A stretch of DNA of 64,000 nt, from assembly GCF_000702445.1 (NCBI RefSeq), contig NZ_JNIF01000003.1:3720001-3784000 (forward strand), given 5' to 3'. The notes under the pieces were generated by a model. It was not told the DNA's origin, ran no database searches, and saw only the letters and a list, made by a program, of their open reading frames with translations. This stretch comes from Bryobacter aggregatus MPL3 (lineage in GTDB: Bacteria > Acidobacteriota > Terriglobia > Bryobacterales > Bryobacteraceae). The stretch's first letter is position 1; each line of letters begins with the position of its first letter. Both the position numbers and the translations under genes were made by a program. Shown here piece by piece: positions 33,449-42,282 of the stretch.

Positions 33449-35491
33449 CTAGGGTAGTCCATTTATCCAGTATGAGATTGTATGTTTTTTGCCATGTAAG
33501 TAAATGAGCTTGGCTGCCCGGTCTGATTCCGGGCTTTTTTCGTTGAGGAGTGCCTGGACCAGGCCTTCTCGAAACCATTCTGGATGCGAAATCTTGGTAT
33601 TGGACTCCAGGATGGCGTGGAGCAGTTCGTGCCGCAGCGTGGCAAGGGATGGATTGGGAGGCAGTTTGATATCGCGTCCGCGAGTGGCTCCTTGCACCTT
33701 GGTGCTGATGCCGGTTGCGTCGCGAAAGGCCTCCCGGGTGGGGAAGACGCGAAGGGTGGGATTGACCTTAAATCCGGTGAGGGCTTCGAGCAGGGGGAGT
33801 TCCCGGTCGGCCTCGGCGAGCAGCGCCTTGTCGCGCGTGAGATTGGTGGTGTACAGCGTGATGCGGGGGGATTTCAAGCTGCGCCAGGATAAGCCGGAAG
33901 CGGCTGGCGAAATCCGGGTGCCTGGATAATACTCCGCCAGGATCTGCTCGCGGGTTTTCCCTTTGGCCGCCATGGCTTCGGCGCTATTTTGCGGCATTCC
34001 GATTCCATGCCCGCGTCCGCGGCCTGTGAAGGTCAACATCGCTCCTTCACGCTTGACCTCAAAGAGCCGTGAGGGCAATTTCTCCCAGCCCATCGTGCGG
34101 CCTATTGCCATGCGGAAGCTGGCGGCTTCTGCCGGATGACCAAAGACATCAAGGGAGCGGGCGCGGCCCGATGTGTCCTTGTCACGAACCCGGAAGTTCT
34201 GTGTGATGAAGGTCAGATTCAAGGCCTGAGCGAGTTGTGTTGCTTTGATGGTCCAGGTCCAGCGGGAGGCGGGAGTGTCCTGCCACCAGGGATCGCGGCG
34301 TTGGAGGAGATAAGGCGCATCAGAGGATGCTTCGAGCCAGCCGCCGGAATCGGCATGGTAGTAAGCGGCTGCCGGTTGTCCGTTGAACCAGAGGAGTTCT
34401 GCTTCGGTCGCTTGCACGGCATCGAGAAGGGGCTGGTGTTTGGTTGCCGTGAAACGGGCGTCCTGGCAATGGGTGGTGTCACAGTAATCGAACCCCTCCT
34501 CGGGGTGGCGGCGGGCATTGCGAACGCGAAAGTGCGCGGCGTAGGTGCGCGCCGCGATTGCCATGGCTTCGAGCGAAGCAGGATGCTGGAAGGCAGCGGC
34601 TTCGCCTTCGAGCACGGCGGCGACATAGGCTTCGAGCGGCACCTGTGTGGTGAGGAGATAATGGCCGTCGCGCAAGGCGACGGTCAGGGGGCCGGGCGCG
34701 TTGAGCCGGCTGGTATTCGCTTCGATGGGAGTGCCTGCGGGGTAATGGCCCGGCTTCAGGTTCAATCGCGAGGGCGGGTTCTGCCAGAAGAGGCGGATCG
34801 ATACGGATTTGGGGTCATCGGGAGGAGCGGCGGTGGAGAAAAGGCTGGCGAAGATTTTGGCGGCGAAGGGTGCCGCGTCGCCGCCACCGGAGCCAGAGTC
34901 CAGATGAATCAACAGGATGTAGCGGGGTCTTGAGGCGGGAGCATAACCGAGAAAAACGGCGGAGTCGCGCATGGTGCCGGTCTTGCCCGCAACCTGGGTA
35001 GACGAGACTGCCGCCAGACGGGCGGTGCCGTACTCGACGGCTTGCTCCATCCCGTCGAAGACAGGACGCAGCCGCTCTTCTCGCGATCTTGCGATAAGAC
35101 GGCGTGCGGCGGCGAGCAGATTTGCCAGTGTGGTGGTTGTGGCTTGTTGGTTCAGTCCGAAGCGGGCGTAACCGCGGGTCAGATCTTCCTTGTCCATGCG
35201 GGTGGCGAGCTTGTCGAAATACTCGTTGTCGGAATAGGCGAGGCGTTCGGGGGCCTTGTCGCTCTGCCGGTACAGACCCGCTTCGATGTAGGCGGCCAGG
35301 GTGAATGGTTTGAGGACGCTGCCCGGCCGGAAGGGCGTCGTGTTGGCGCGCGGAAGATTCCAAACTCCAGCCAACGCATTGGTTTCAAGATCAAAAAGGA
35401 GGGCCGAGCCGGATCGCCCGGCGAAGTCCGGTTTCAGATCGCGAGGAGCAGCGCTAAGTGCGAGGCAGACAAGCGCCAGTGAAAACCGCAT
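33449..35491 (-). CDS. Three-domain cell-wall protein: transpeptidase-like, SpoIID/LytB and HExxH peptidase
   Basis: A 680-residue exported protein with a short signal (MRFSLALVCLALSAA). Domain 1 (about 25-220) is a compact penicillin-binding/beta-lactamase-like domain with all three motifs: SVLK (Ser58-Lys61), SDN (87-89) and KTGT (170-173). Domain 2 (about 250-525) is SpoIID/LytB, with VPLEAYVAAVLEGEA, AIAARTYA, YYHADSGGW, and GRGRGHGIGMPQNSAEAMA. Domain 3 (about 540-680) is a gluzincin-like metallopeptidase with RHELLH (620-625) and WFREGL. Such a fusion would combine wall cross-linking with denuded-glycan processing. I do not recall this arrangement being described. The thioesterase gene overlaps its start by 38 bases. 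Confidence 0.8.
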   Translation of the reverse strand: MRFSLALVCLALSAAPRDLKPDFAGRSGSALLFDLETNALAGVWNLPRANTTPFRPGSVLKPFTLAAYIEAGLYRQSDKAPERLAYSDNEYFDKLATRMDKEDLTRGYARFGLNQQATTTTLANLLAAARRLIARSREERLRPVFDGMEQAVEYGTARLAAVSSTQVAGKTGTMRDSAVFLGYAPASRPRYILLIHLDSGSGGGDAAPFAAKIFASLFSTAAPPDDPKSVSIRLFWQNPPSRLNLKPGHYPAGTPIEANTSRLNAPGPLTVALRDGHYLLTTQVPLEAYVAAVLEGEAAAFQHPASLEAMAIAARTYAAHFRVRNARRHPEEGFDYCDTTHCQDARFTATKHQPLLDAVQATEAELLWFNGQPAAAYYHADSGGWLEASSDAPYLLQRRDPWWQDTPASRWTWTIKATQLAQALNLTFITQNFRVRDKDTSGRARSLDVFGHPAEAASFRMAIGRTMGWEKLPSRLFEVKREGAMLTFTGRGRGHGIGMPQNSAEAMAAKGKTREQILAEYYPGTRISPAASGLSWRSLKSPRITLYTTNLTRDKALLAEADRELPLLEALTGFKVNPTLRVFPTREAFRDATGISTKVQGATRGRDIKLPPNPSLATLRHELLHAILESNTKISHPEWFREGLVQALLNEKSPESDRAAKLIYLHGKKHTISYWINGLP

Positions 35492-35870
35492 AGTATTTCT
35501 CCGGACAGCGGACAGGCTTCATCTCCAAATTGACGAACAGATGCCGCGTGGCACCGGTGGCCAGGAGCTGCTGGTCACTGGCCCGGAGGATGGCATATTC
35601 AATGCGCATCATGCGACTTTGCACTTCTACCACCGTGGTTTTGATGTCGATCAGGTCATCGTAGCGAGCGGCGGATTTGTAATTGACTTCCACTCCCAGC
35701 ACGGCGACACGCACGCCCTCCCGCTCCATCTCGGCGTAGTTCACGCCTGCCGCGCGCATGGCCTCGACACGTCCGACTTCCATCCAAACAACGTAGTTGG
35801 CGTGGTAGACGACGCCCATCTGATCGGTCTCGGCATAACGCACCCGGACCTGCGTGGTGTTCTCAAGCAT
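35454..35870 (-). CDS. Acyl-CoA thioesterase, YbgC/FadM hot-dog family
   Basis: A 138-residue single hot-dog-fold thioesterase. The catalytic signature RVRYAETDQMGVVYHANYVVWME contains the conserved Asp and the HxNY motif of the YbgC/4-hydroxybenzoyl-CoA thioesterase group. It hydrolyses acyl-CoA esters in the cytoplasm; chain specificity is unknown. The ATG at 35870 (MLENTTQVRVRY) is taken as start over a TTG four codons upstream. The gene overlaps the following cell-wall gene by 38 bases, so they share a transcript, and diverges from the M16 peptidase genes. Confidence 0.9.
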   Translation of the reverse strand: MLENTTQVRVRYAETDQMGVVYHANYVVWMEVGRVEAMRAAGVNYAEMEREGVRVAVLGVEVNYKSAARYDDLIDIKTTVVEVQSRMMRIEYAILRASDQQLLATGATRHLFVNLEMKPVRCPEKYYAVFTGACLPRT

Positions 35871-35912
35871 CCAGTTTCTCAATGTTATCGCGCATGGGAT
35901 AATTGATCACAC

Positions 35913-37418
35913 ATGAAGAGACTTAGTTTGGCGCTGGCCGTACTCTTGCCTGCGGCGATGTGGGGCCAGAAACTGGCTGATATCGAGAAGCGGGTGACCG
36001 AATTTCAATTGGCCAATGGGGTGACCTTTGTCATTTATGAGCGGCATCAGGCACCCGTTGTGAGCTTTTTCAGCCGTATCAATGCCGGGGGCGCGGATGA
36101 CCCCAAAGGCCAGGCTGGGCTCGCGCACATGTTTGAGCACATGGCGTTCAAGGGAACCACTACCATCGGCAGTTTGAACTTTCCCCAGGAAAAGCTGGCG
36201 ATGGCGCAGGTGGAAGTCGCCTACGATGCGCTCTCCGCGGAACGGGGCAAGGGCAGGCAGGCTGATGCCGCCAAGGTAAAGACGCTTGAGGAGAATCTCA
36301 AAAAGGCGATCGAGAAGGCGGGTACTTTTGTCGACAAGGAACGCTTTACCAAGATCCTCGAAGAGAACGGTGCGGTTGGGTTGAACGCGTTTACCAGCCT
36401 CGATGAGACGGCTTATATCATGTCGATGCCCGCCAATAAGTTGGAACTCTGGTTTGCCCTCGAATCGGACCGCTTCATCAACCCGGTCTTCCGTGAGTTT
36501 TATAACGAGCGTGGTGTCATTCGCGAAGAGTACCGGATGCGCATCGAATCCGATCCGACGGGGCGCCTGATTAACGAAATGTTGAGTGTGGCTTTTGCGA
36601 CCAGTCCTTATCGCACTGGTCCGGCGGGCATCCCGAGCGACATCGAGAGCTACCGGCTCGCCGATGCTCTTGCCTTCCGCAAGATCTACTATGTGCCGTC
36701 GAATCTGGTGATCGCCATTGCCGGCGACGTGGATCCGGTTGAAGTGAAGCGGCTGGCGGAAAAGTACTTTGGCAAGTTTGTGGGAGGGCCGAAGCCGACG
36801 CGGCCAGCCACGCAGGAGACGCCGCAACAAGGAGAGAAGCGGCTGGTGGTGGAGAGTCCGTCGCAGCCGGTGGTCGCCATTGGCTATAAGCGGCCCAGCG
36901 TTCTCGATCCGGACGACACAAAGTTCGACGTTCTATCGAGCCTGCTCTCGAGCGGACGCACCAGCGTCATGTACAAGGAACTGGTGCAGGATAAAAAGAT
37001 CGCACTGGCGGCGCAGGCGATCGCGAATTTCCCGGGCGCCAAGCTGGAGAATTTGTTTGTGCTCTTCCTGGTGCCAAATGCCGGCAAGACGACAGAGGAC
37101 TGCGAGAAGGCCGCCTACGAGATTGTCGAGCGGATGAAGACGCAGCCGGTGACTGAAGAGCAGTTGAAACGAGTGAAGACTCAGATTCGGGCCAACTTGA
37201 TTCGTGGGCTCGATTCGAACAGCGGCATGGCGCAGAACATGGCCACAACCAAGGCGTTGTTTGGCGATTGGCGAGTGCTGTTTACTCAGCTCGATGAACT
37301 CGACAAGGTGACGGCGGCAGATGTGATGGCGGCAGCCAAGAAGTATTTGGTTGCAAAGAATCGGACTGTAGGCTCCACCGTACAGCCTGTGCAGGCCAAA
37401 GAAGAACAGAAAAAGTAG
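35913..37418 (+). CDS. M16-family zinc metallopeptidase, catalytic subunit
   Basis: A 501-residue exported peptidase (signal MKRLSLALAVLLPAAMWGQ). The inverted zinc motif HMFEH is at residues 72-76 (GLAHMFEHMAFKG), with the distal glutamate expected in the SLDETAYIMSM region further on. A charged, probably helical insertion (about 90-140) separates the motif from the rest. The C-terminal M16_C domain contains SVMYKELVQDKKIA. Such enzymes work as a pair with a non-catalytic homologue, here the next gene, which starts 10 bases after this stop. Probably periplasmic; substrates unknown. Confidence 0.9.
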   Translation: MKRLSLALAVLLPAAMWGQKLADIEKRVTEFQLANGVTFVIYERHQAPVVSFFSRINAGGADDPKGQAGLAHMFEHMAFKGTTTIGSLNFPQEKLAMAQVEVAYDALSAERGKGRQADAAKVKTLEENLKKAIEKAGTFVDKERFTKILEENGAVGLNAFTSLDETAYIMSMPANKLELWFALESDRFINPVFREFYNERGVIREEYRMRIESDPTGRLINEMLSVAFATSPYRTGPAGIPSDIESYRLADALAFRKIYYVPSNLVIAIAGDVDPVEVKRLAEKYFGKFVGGPKPTRPATQETPQQGEKRLVVESPSQPVVAIGYKRPSVLDPDDTKFDVLSSLLSSGRTSVMYKELVQDKKIALAAQAIANFPGAKLENLFVLFLVPNAGKTTEDCEKAAYEIVERMKTQPVTEEQLKRVKTQIRANLIRGLDSNSGMAQNMATTKALFGDWRVLFTQLDELDKVTAADVMAAAKKYLVAKNRTVGSTVQPVQAKEEQKK

Positions 37419-37428
37419 GAGCGGAACA

Positions 37429-39504
37429 ATGAAAAAGCTAGCGATCTCAACCCTCATGTTGGCGAGCCTGATGTCGGCTCAAGTGCTTCCGTACTACAAG
37501 ACACTGAAGATGCCGCCGCTGAAGCAGGTGCAACTCCCGAAGGTGGAGCAGTTTACGCTGCCCAACGGCATCCGCGTCATGGTGCTCGAGAACCATGAAC
37601 TGCCCTTGGCGAGCGGATCGATTCTGCTGCGCACCGGGGAATTGTTTGACCCGCAGGAGAAATCGGGCCTTGCCGACATCATGAGTACCGTGATGCGAAG
37701 CGGAGGCACCAAGAAGAACACTCCGGATCAATTGAATGCCAAGCTCGAAAGCATGGCCGCCAGCGTCGAGGCGTCGGTGAGTGCTGAGTTTGCCCGGGTC
37801 GGCTTCAACTGCCTGAAGGAGAATCTGGGCGAGGTGATGAGTCTCTTCAAAGAAGTGACGACAGAACCCGCCTTCCCGCAAGATAAGCTCGACTTGGCCC
37901 TCACCCAGGCTCGCAGCGGCATTTCCCGGCGCAATGACGATGCCAACGGGGTGGCTTCCCGCGAGTTTAACAACCTGATTTATGGCGAGAAGACTCCCTA
38001 TGGAGACAACACCGAGTACGCAACGCTAGCCAATATCAAGCGTGCCGATCTGGTGGCCTTCCATGACCGTTACTTCTTTCCGGCCAATGCGATGATCTCT
38101 GTCCAGGGCGATATCGATACCGCGGAAGTCAAAGCAATGTTGACCAAGCTGTTTGCCGACTGGACTGTGCAACGTCCTGCCGTGCCGCCATTCCCCGCCG
38201 TCACCAAACAGAAAGCTGCGGGCGTATACATTGCGGACAAGAGCGACAGTGAACAGACCTTCTTCCGCATCGGCCAACTGGGCGGCAAGCTGAGCGACAA
38301 AGATTACCCTGTCCTCGATGTGATGGCCGACATTCTGGGCGGTGGATTCTCCAGCCGATTGTTCCAGAAGGTACGAAGCGACGCGAGTCTTGCATATTCG
38401 ATTGGGAGCGATTGGCGTCCGAGCTACCTGCACGAAGGCACCTTCGTGATTCAGGGCAGCACTAATGCGGAGACAACCGAGGAAGCCATTGCGGCTTCGC
38501 TCAAGGAAGTGAAGCGGATGCGGGAAGAGATGGTGGGGCCGGGAGAACTGGAAGCCGCCAAGCAGCGCGTCGCCAATAGCTTTGTGTTCAATTTCGACTC
38601 GCCGTCCAAGACCCTGGGGCGCATGATGACCTATCAGTATTACGGCTATCCTGCCGATTTCATCAACCAATACAAGGATGCGGTCCAGAAGGTGACTCCG
38701 CAGGAGATTCTGCGGGTGGCGAAGGAATATATCAAGCCAGAAGAGTTCACCATTGTTGCGGTCGGGCAGACAGGCAAGTTTGCCGCCAAGTTGGGCAAGC
38801 TCGGCGAAGTGAAGAAGTTGGATTTGACAATTCCCCAGCCCAAGGTGGAGACAGCGAAGGCGGACCAGAAATCACTGGCAGCAGGGAAGGCTGCTCTCGA
38901 CAAGGTTGCGGCTGCGGTGGGCGGCAAGGCGGCGATTGCGGGAGTCAACGATTATTCCCAGTCCATCAATAGCGAGATCAACATGGGCGGGAACAAAGTG
39001 AATGTCAAGCAAGTCAATATGTGGATGAAGCCTGCGGTGTTCCGTCAGGAAAGTGCGTTTCCCTTTGGCAAGGTCATTGCGTTCTTCGATGGGGAAAAGG
39101 GTTTCCTCAAGACTCCACAGGGAGAACAGCCGCTGGCCGGTCCCTTTGCGGCTCAGGTCAAGGGGCAGATGCAGCGGGACTATCTTTCTCTTCTGCAGAG
39201 CAACGACATGGCGGGCCGTAGCGTCAACCTAGTGAAGGAAGGCGAGTTGGAGATTCAGGATGGGGCGCATCCGGTCATCCATTATTTCTATGATCCGAAG
39301 ACCATGCTGCCGCTCAAGATTACTTTTGCCGAAGGCGGAGCAAATGTGGAACTGGCCTATGTCGGACTGATGGATGTCTCTGGGCTGAAAATGCCCGCGC
39401 AGTTGAAGATTACGCAGAATGGACAGGTTGCCACGACGATGACGGTAACGGAATGGAAGATCAACTCCGGCCTGAGCATGGCCGCCATGAGCGCGAAGGA
39501 ATGA
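37429..39504 (+). CDS. M16-family non-catalytic partner with extra C-terminal domain
   Basis: A 691-residue exported protein (signal MKKLAISTLMLASLMSAQ) preceded by an AGGAG ribosome-binding site. The M16 core spans about residues 35-480 with FTLPNGIRVMVLENHELP, but the zinc motif is replaced: GLADIMSTVMRSGG instead of HxxEH. It is therefore expected to be inactive and to partner the upstream enzyme. Residues about 500-691 add a separate beta-rich domain (INMGGNKVNVKQVNMWMKP, YFYDPKTMLPLKITFAEGG) resembling LolA-like lipoprotein-sorting folds. The next gene overlaps its stop as ATGA. Confidence 0.88.
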   Translation: MKKLAISTLMLASLMSAQVLPYYKTLKMPPLKQVQLPKVEQFTLPNGIRVMVLENHELPLASGSILLRTGELFDPQEKSGLADIMSTVMRSGGTKKNTPDQLNAKLESMAASVEASVSAEFARVGFNCLKENLGEVMSLFKEVTTEPAFPQDKLDLALTQARSGISRRNDDANGVASREFNNLIYGEKTPYGDNTEYATLANIKRADLVAFHDRYFFPANAMISVQGDIDTAEVKAMLTKLFADWTVQRPAVPPFPAVTKQKAAGVYIADKSDSEQTFFRIGQLGGKLSDKDYPVLDVMADILGGGFSSRLFQKVRSDASLAYSIGSDWRPSYLHEGTFVIQGSTNAETTEEAIAASLKEVKRMREEMVGPGELEAAKQRVANSFVFNFDSPSKTLGRMMTYQYYGYPADFINQYKDAVQKVTPQEILRVAKEYIKPEEFTIVAVGQTGKFAAKLGKLGEVKKLDLTIPQPKVETAKADQKSLAAGKAALDKVAAAVGGKAAIAGVNDYSQSINSEINMGGNKVNVKQVNMWMKPAVFRQESAFPFGKVIAFFDGEKGFLKTPQGEQPLAGPFAAQVKGQMQRDYLSLLQSNDMAGRSVNLVKEGELEIQDGAHPVIHYFYDPKTMLPLKITFAEGGANVELAYVGLMDVSGLKMPAQLKITQNGQVATTMTVTEWKINSGLSMAAMSAKE

Positions 39505-40292
39505 CACGCCGATTCTTCGTTGCTGGCATTGCACCTGCGATCGTGCGGGCCGATACGATCCAGGAACGGGGCCGCAAGTTGATTGAGGAAGCTCAGGCGG
39601 CTCTGGGAGGATCGAAATTCCTCAACATGCACGACCGGGTGGAAAAGGGTCGCGCCTACAGTTATTACCGGGAGCGCCTGAGCGGACTGTCTGTCGCCAA
39701 GTTTGAGACCTTCTACGACGACAGTCAGCCAGGGATCAAGCAGAGCGACAAGCAGGTCTTTGGGAAGAAAGAAGATTACTACGTCATCTTCGAGGCGGCC
39801 GGCAAAGGCTGGGATGTTGGCTTTCGCGGGGCCAAGCCCATGCCGAGTGATGTGGTGAAGCAGTGGCAAGAGGGCGTCCTCCGCAACCCGATGTACATCT
39901 TGCGTTGCCGGACAGAAGAGAAGGGCATCATCTTTGAACGGCGGGGGCTGGAGGTCTTTGAGAACCAGCCTGTTGAGATCGTCGATGTCACCGATGCCGA
40001 CAATCGGGAAGTCGCCATCTATCTGAATGCTTCCACCAAGCTTCCGGTCCGAGGCTATTTCAAGAAGCAGAATCCTGTCGACAAAGGCTGGGATGAACAG
40101 GATACGCGGTATGCGAAGTATCGGGAGAGCCAGGGCCAGATGTGGCCTTGGGCGATCACCCGGAGCCGCAATGGAGAACGGAACCTCGAAATGTACTCCG
40201 ACGAGGTTCGTTTCAATTCCGGATTATCTGCAAATGATTTCAAGATTGGACCGGGTGCCAAGATGGATCCAAAAGCAAAGCCAGTGAAGTAG
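39501..40292 (+). CDS. Exported protein of the M16 operon, function unknown
   Basis: A 263-residue protein with a twin-arginine-like or Sec signal (MTRRFFVAGIAPAIVRA). It continues with an alpha/beta body (LIEEAQAALGGSKFLNMHDRVEKG, RAYSYYRERLSGL, YVIFEAAGKGWDVGFRGAKP). It shares the general look of the C-terminal domain of the preceding M16 protein (AALGGSKFL against KAAVGGKAA-like openings) and may be a stand-alone relative. The start overlaps the M16 stop as ATGA, so it is co-translated. No catalytic motif is visible. Confidence 0.6.
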   Translation: MTRRFFVAGIAPAIVRADTIQERGRKLIEEAQAALGGSKFLNMHDRVEKGRAYSYYRERLSGLSVAKFETFYDDSQPGIKQSDKQVFGKKEDYYVIFEAAGKGWDVGFRGAKPMPSDVVKQWQEGVLRNPMYILRCRTEEKGIIFERRGLEVFENQPVEIVDVTDADNREVAIYLNASTKLPVRGYFKKQNPVDKGWDEQDTRYAKYRESQGQMWPWAITRSRNGERNLEMYSDEVRFNSGLSANDFKIGPGAKMDPKAKPVK

Positions 40293-40352
40293 GGAATTCG
40301 TTACGAACATTGAAACTTTCCTTGTCAGCGATAGTCATATCAGAGGCAAATC

Positions 40353-41315
40353 ATGATTGGGAGTGCTATATCAATTATTCCGGCAATTCTCGAACGGACT
40401 GTCACGCGTCTGCGAGGGTTATCTGGTGTTTTGTTATTGCAGGGTGTACAGATCGCTTGTTGGCCTGATACGTGTCTGGAATCCGCTCAGGATCGTATGC
40501 TTCGTGTTGCTTGCACTGCGGATCACGAAGAGGTTGCCGTTCTGGAACTGAGATTTGCCGCTACAGAGCCAGTTCTGCCTGATGCCGGGGCTGTCGCTGC
40601 AAACACCTCCGATATCCTCGCACTCTTGCTGCGTGAAGAAGCGAAGCGAGACCGTCTCGAATCCTTGCTTTGGCGTAGAGCGGGCCACGATCTCCGCGGA
40701 CCGCTTGTCTCGATTTCAAATCTCGCAGAACTGGTGCAGTTGCGGGGTGGGCAGACTCTGGAACCCAGGCTGATCGAAATGTTTGGCTTGATTCGGCAGC
40801 AAGCCTCGGGATTGGATGTCACGGTCACTTCGCTGGTGAAGTACCTCAGCCAATCAACGGCCTGCACTGTGACCACGGAATGGTCCAGCTTCGCCAGTGG
40901 GGTCGATTACGCCGTCACTCGCAACGAAGAACTTGTCATCCGGAGCGAGGCGAAGATCGAATGCAGTGCGCTTCCGCTGGTTCGTCTGGAAGAGGGGGAT
41001 CTCATGCGGGTCGTGAATGAAATCATTCTGAACTGCCTGCAATTTCGGAGTCAGGATGCGCCCCACATTCGAATCTCTTCGCCCTCGCGGCTGGCGAACA
41101 TGGTGCTTGTTGAGATCCACGATAACTCTGCTCTCTTTGTTCGGAACCAGCCGGATGATTTGTTTGCACCCTTCATTCGAAGCGGCGCGGTTGCCGGTCC
41201 AGACAACGGAATGGGCCTCGCCTTGGCGCGCAAAGTGGTGGAGCGTTATGGCGGCGGCATGTCGGCTGTATCGGACGCGGAAGGCTCCACGATTTCACTT
41301 AGACTTCCGGCGTGA
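40353..41315 (+). CDS. Soluble sensor histidine kinase
   Basis: A 320-residue protein without clear membrane segments. The N-terminal part (1-110) is a poorly defined sensory region. The dimerisation/H-box WRRAGHDLRGPLVSISNLAEL carries the acceptor histidine. The HATPase domain follows, with VVNEIILNCLQF (N-box), EIHDNSALF (a weakened G1 box lacking the usual DxGxG) and GPDNGMGLALARKVVERYGG (G2). The altered G1 box could lower ATP binding. It overlaps the convergent receiver gene by 17 bases, and three more signalling genes follow on the other strand. Confidence 0.75.
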   Translation: MIGSAISIIPAILERTVTRLRGLSGVLLLQGVQIACWPDTCLESAQDRMLRVACTADHEEVAVLELRFAATEPVLPDAGAVAANTSDILALLLREEAKRDRLESLLWRRAGHDLRGPLVSISNLAELVQLRGGQTLEPRLIEMFGLIRQQASGLDVTVTSLVKYLSQSTACTVTTEWSSFASGVDYAVTRNEELVIRSEAKIECSALPLVRLEEGDLMRVVNEIILNCLQFRSQDAPHIRISSPSRLANMVLVEIHDNSALFVRNQPDDLFAPFIRSGAVAGPDNGMGLALARKVVERYGGGMSAVSDAEGSTISLRLPA

Positions 41316-41757
41316 CCCGGCAAGCTGCAGGCGAGTAGTTTTCCCAAAGCCGGCGCGCAACTTCGCCCAACTTCATGAATTCGTCATAGCTGGACGGTTT
41401 GCGGAAGTAATAGTTGGCTCCCAGGCTGGCAACCCGGGCCCGGTCTGCTGCGGAGTCTGACGATGTGATCACGATGACGGGCGAGTTTGTACAGTGCTGG
41501 CGGAATCGAGCGAGAACCTCCGCTCCTGTCCGTTTGGGCAAATTGAGATCCAGCAACAGAAGATCGGGACAATGAGGTCCCCCCTCGTTCTTCGATTCAA
41601 AGGCGTGCAATGCCAGTTCGCCATCGGTGGCTACGCTGATGTCAGCTTGGGGCAAGTGGAGGGAGAGTGCTTCGCGGACAAGGAAAACATCCGCAGGACT
41701 ATCCTCGACAAGCAAGAGTCTCAGTCGTCCTGAATCAGGCATAATACTGGATTCCAT
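41299..41757 (-). CDS. Single-domain response regulator (Rcp1-like)
   Basis: A 152-residue stand-alone receiver. The acidic pocket LLVEDSPADVFLVREAL, phospho-acceptor Asp in DLLLLDLNLPKRTG, ITSSDS and the lysine in YYFRKPSSYDEF are intact. The long beta4-alpha4 form with LPKRTG resembles Rcp1-type regulators that pair with phytochrome-like or hybrid kinases. The start at 41757 is chosen because a GGAGAG ribosome-binding sequence lies just upstream. It is the third gene of a minus-strand run with another receiver and a receiver-kinase hybrid. Confidence 0.85.
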   Translation of the reverse strand: MESSIMPDSGRLRLLLVEDSPADVFLVREALSLHLPQADISVATDGELALHAFESKNEGGPHCPDLLLLDLNLPKRTGAEVLARFRQHCTNSPVIVITSSDSAADRARVASLGANYYFRKPSSYDEFMKLGEVARRLWENYSPAACRVTPEV

Positions 41758-41823
41758 TCTTCTCTCCAACTCGGAGAGCAAGGTGAACATGATGATCTGC
41801 GTGGGGCGCCAGGGCGAGAATCA

Positions 41824-42282
41824 CTAGCGGTCCTCCTGGGAGGATACCGGTTTGTCCCGGTATTCTCTGAGGAGTTGAAGAATCTCTTTGCCGATTTCCA
41901 TATACTCTTGGAGCCTTGCGGGCTTGGAGAGAAAACGGGTGGCTCCGGCGGCAATAGCAGCCTTCCGGTCCGAAGGGGAGATTGCGGAGGTAAACACCAG
42001 GATCGGAGCATTGGCACAGCGAGGGCTTTTTCGGATCTCTTCAATCAATTCGGCACTTCCGTGATCGGGGAGTGTCCAGTCCAGGATGATCAGATCTGGT
42101 CCTGGCAGCGTATTCTCTTGGCAGGCCAATTTCGCATAGTTCAGAAACTGCCTTCCATTGTTCATCCAATGGGTCTTGCAAGGCACGTTGTGGAAACGCA
42201 GCGTTTCTTCAAGCAGCATCCTGTCCGCTGGATTGTCCTCGGTGACTACGATTTCAAATTGTATCTTGTCCATGGTTTCCAT
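41824..42282 (-). CDS. Single-domain response regulator
   Basis: A 152-residue receiver (METMDKIQFEIVVTEDNPAD). Active-site residues are present: EDNPAD pocket, Asp in LIILDWTLPDHGS, Thr/Ser in VFTSAISPSD and Lys in FLSKPARLQEY. The insertion after beta2 (FLNYAKLACQENTLPGPD) is typical of Rcp1-like regulators. The gene overlaps the end of the upstream hybrid kinase by 29 bases, so the two are co-expressed and likely exchange phosphate. Confidence 0.82.
   Translation of the reverse strand: METMDKIQFEIVVTEDNPADRMLLEETLRFHNVPCKTHWMNNGRQFLNYAKLACQENTLPGPDLIILDWTLPDHGSAELIEEIRKSPRCANAPILVFTSAISPSDRKAAIAAGATRFLSKPARLQEYMEIGKEILQLLREYRDKPVSSQEDR

Noticed and set aside
26500-33450. Possible CRISPR array near the cas genes
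   Set aside because: No regularly spaced direct repeats were seen; the DRGPRP-type repeats in csm2 are coding and irregular.
35907-36830. 307-residue minus-strand frame
   Set aside because: Shadow of the M16 peptidase, which has a signal peptide and HMFEH motif on the plus strand.
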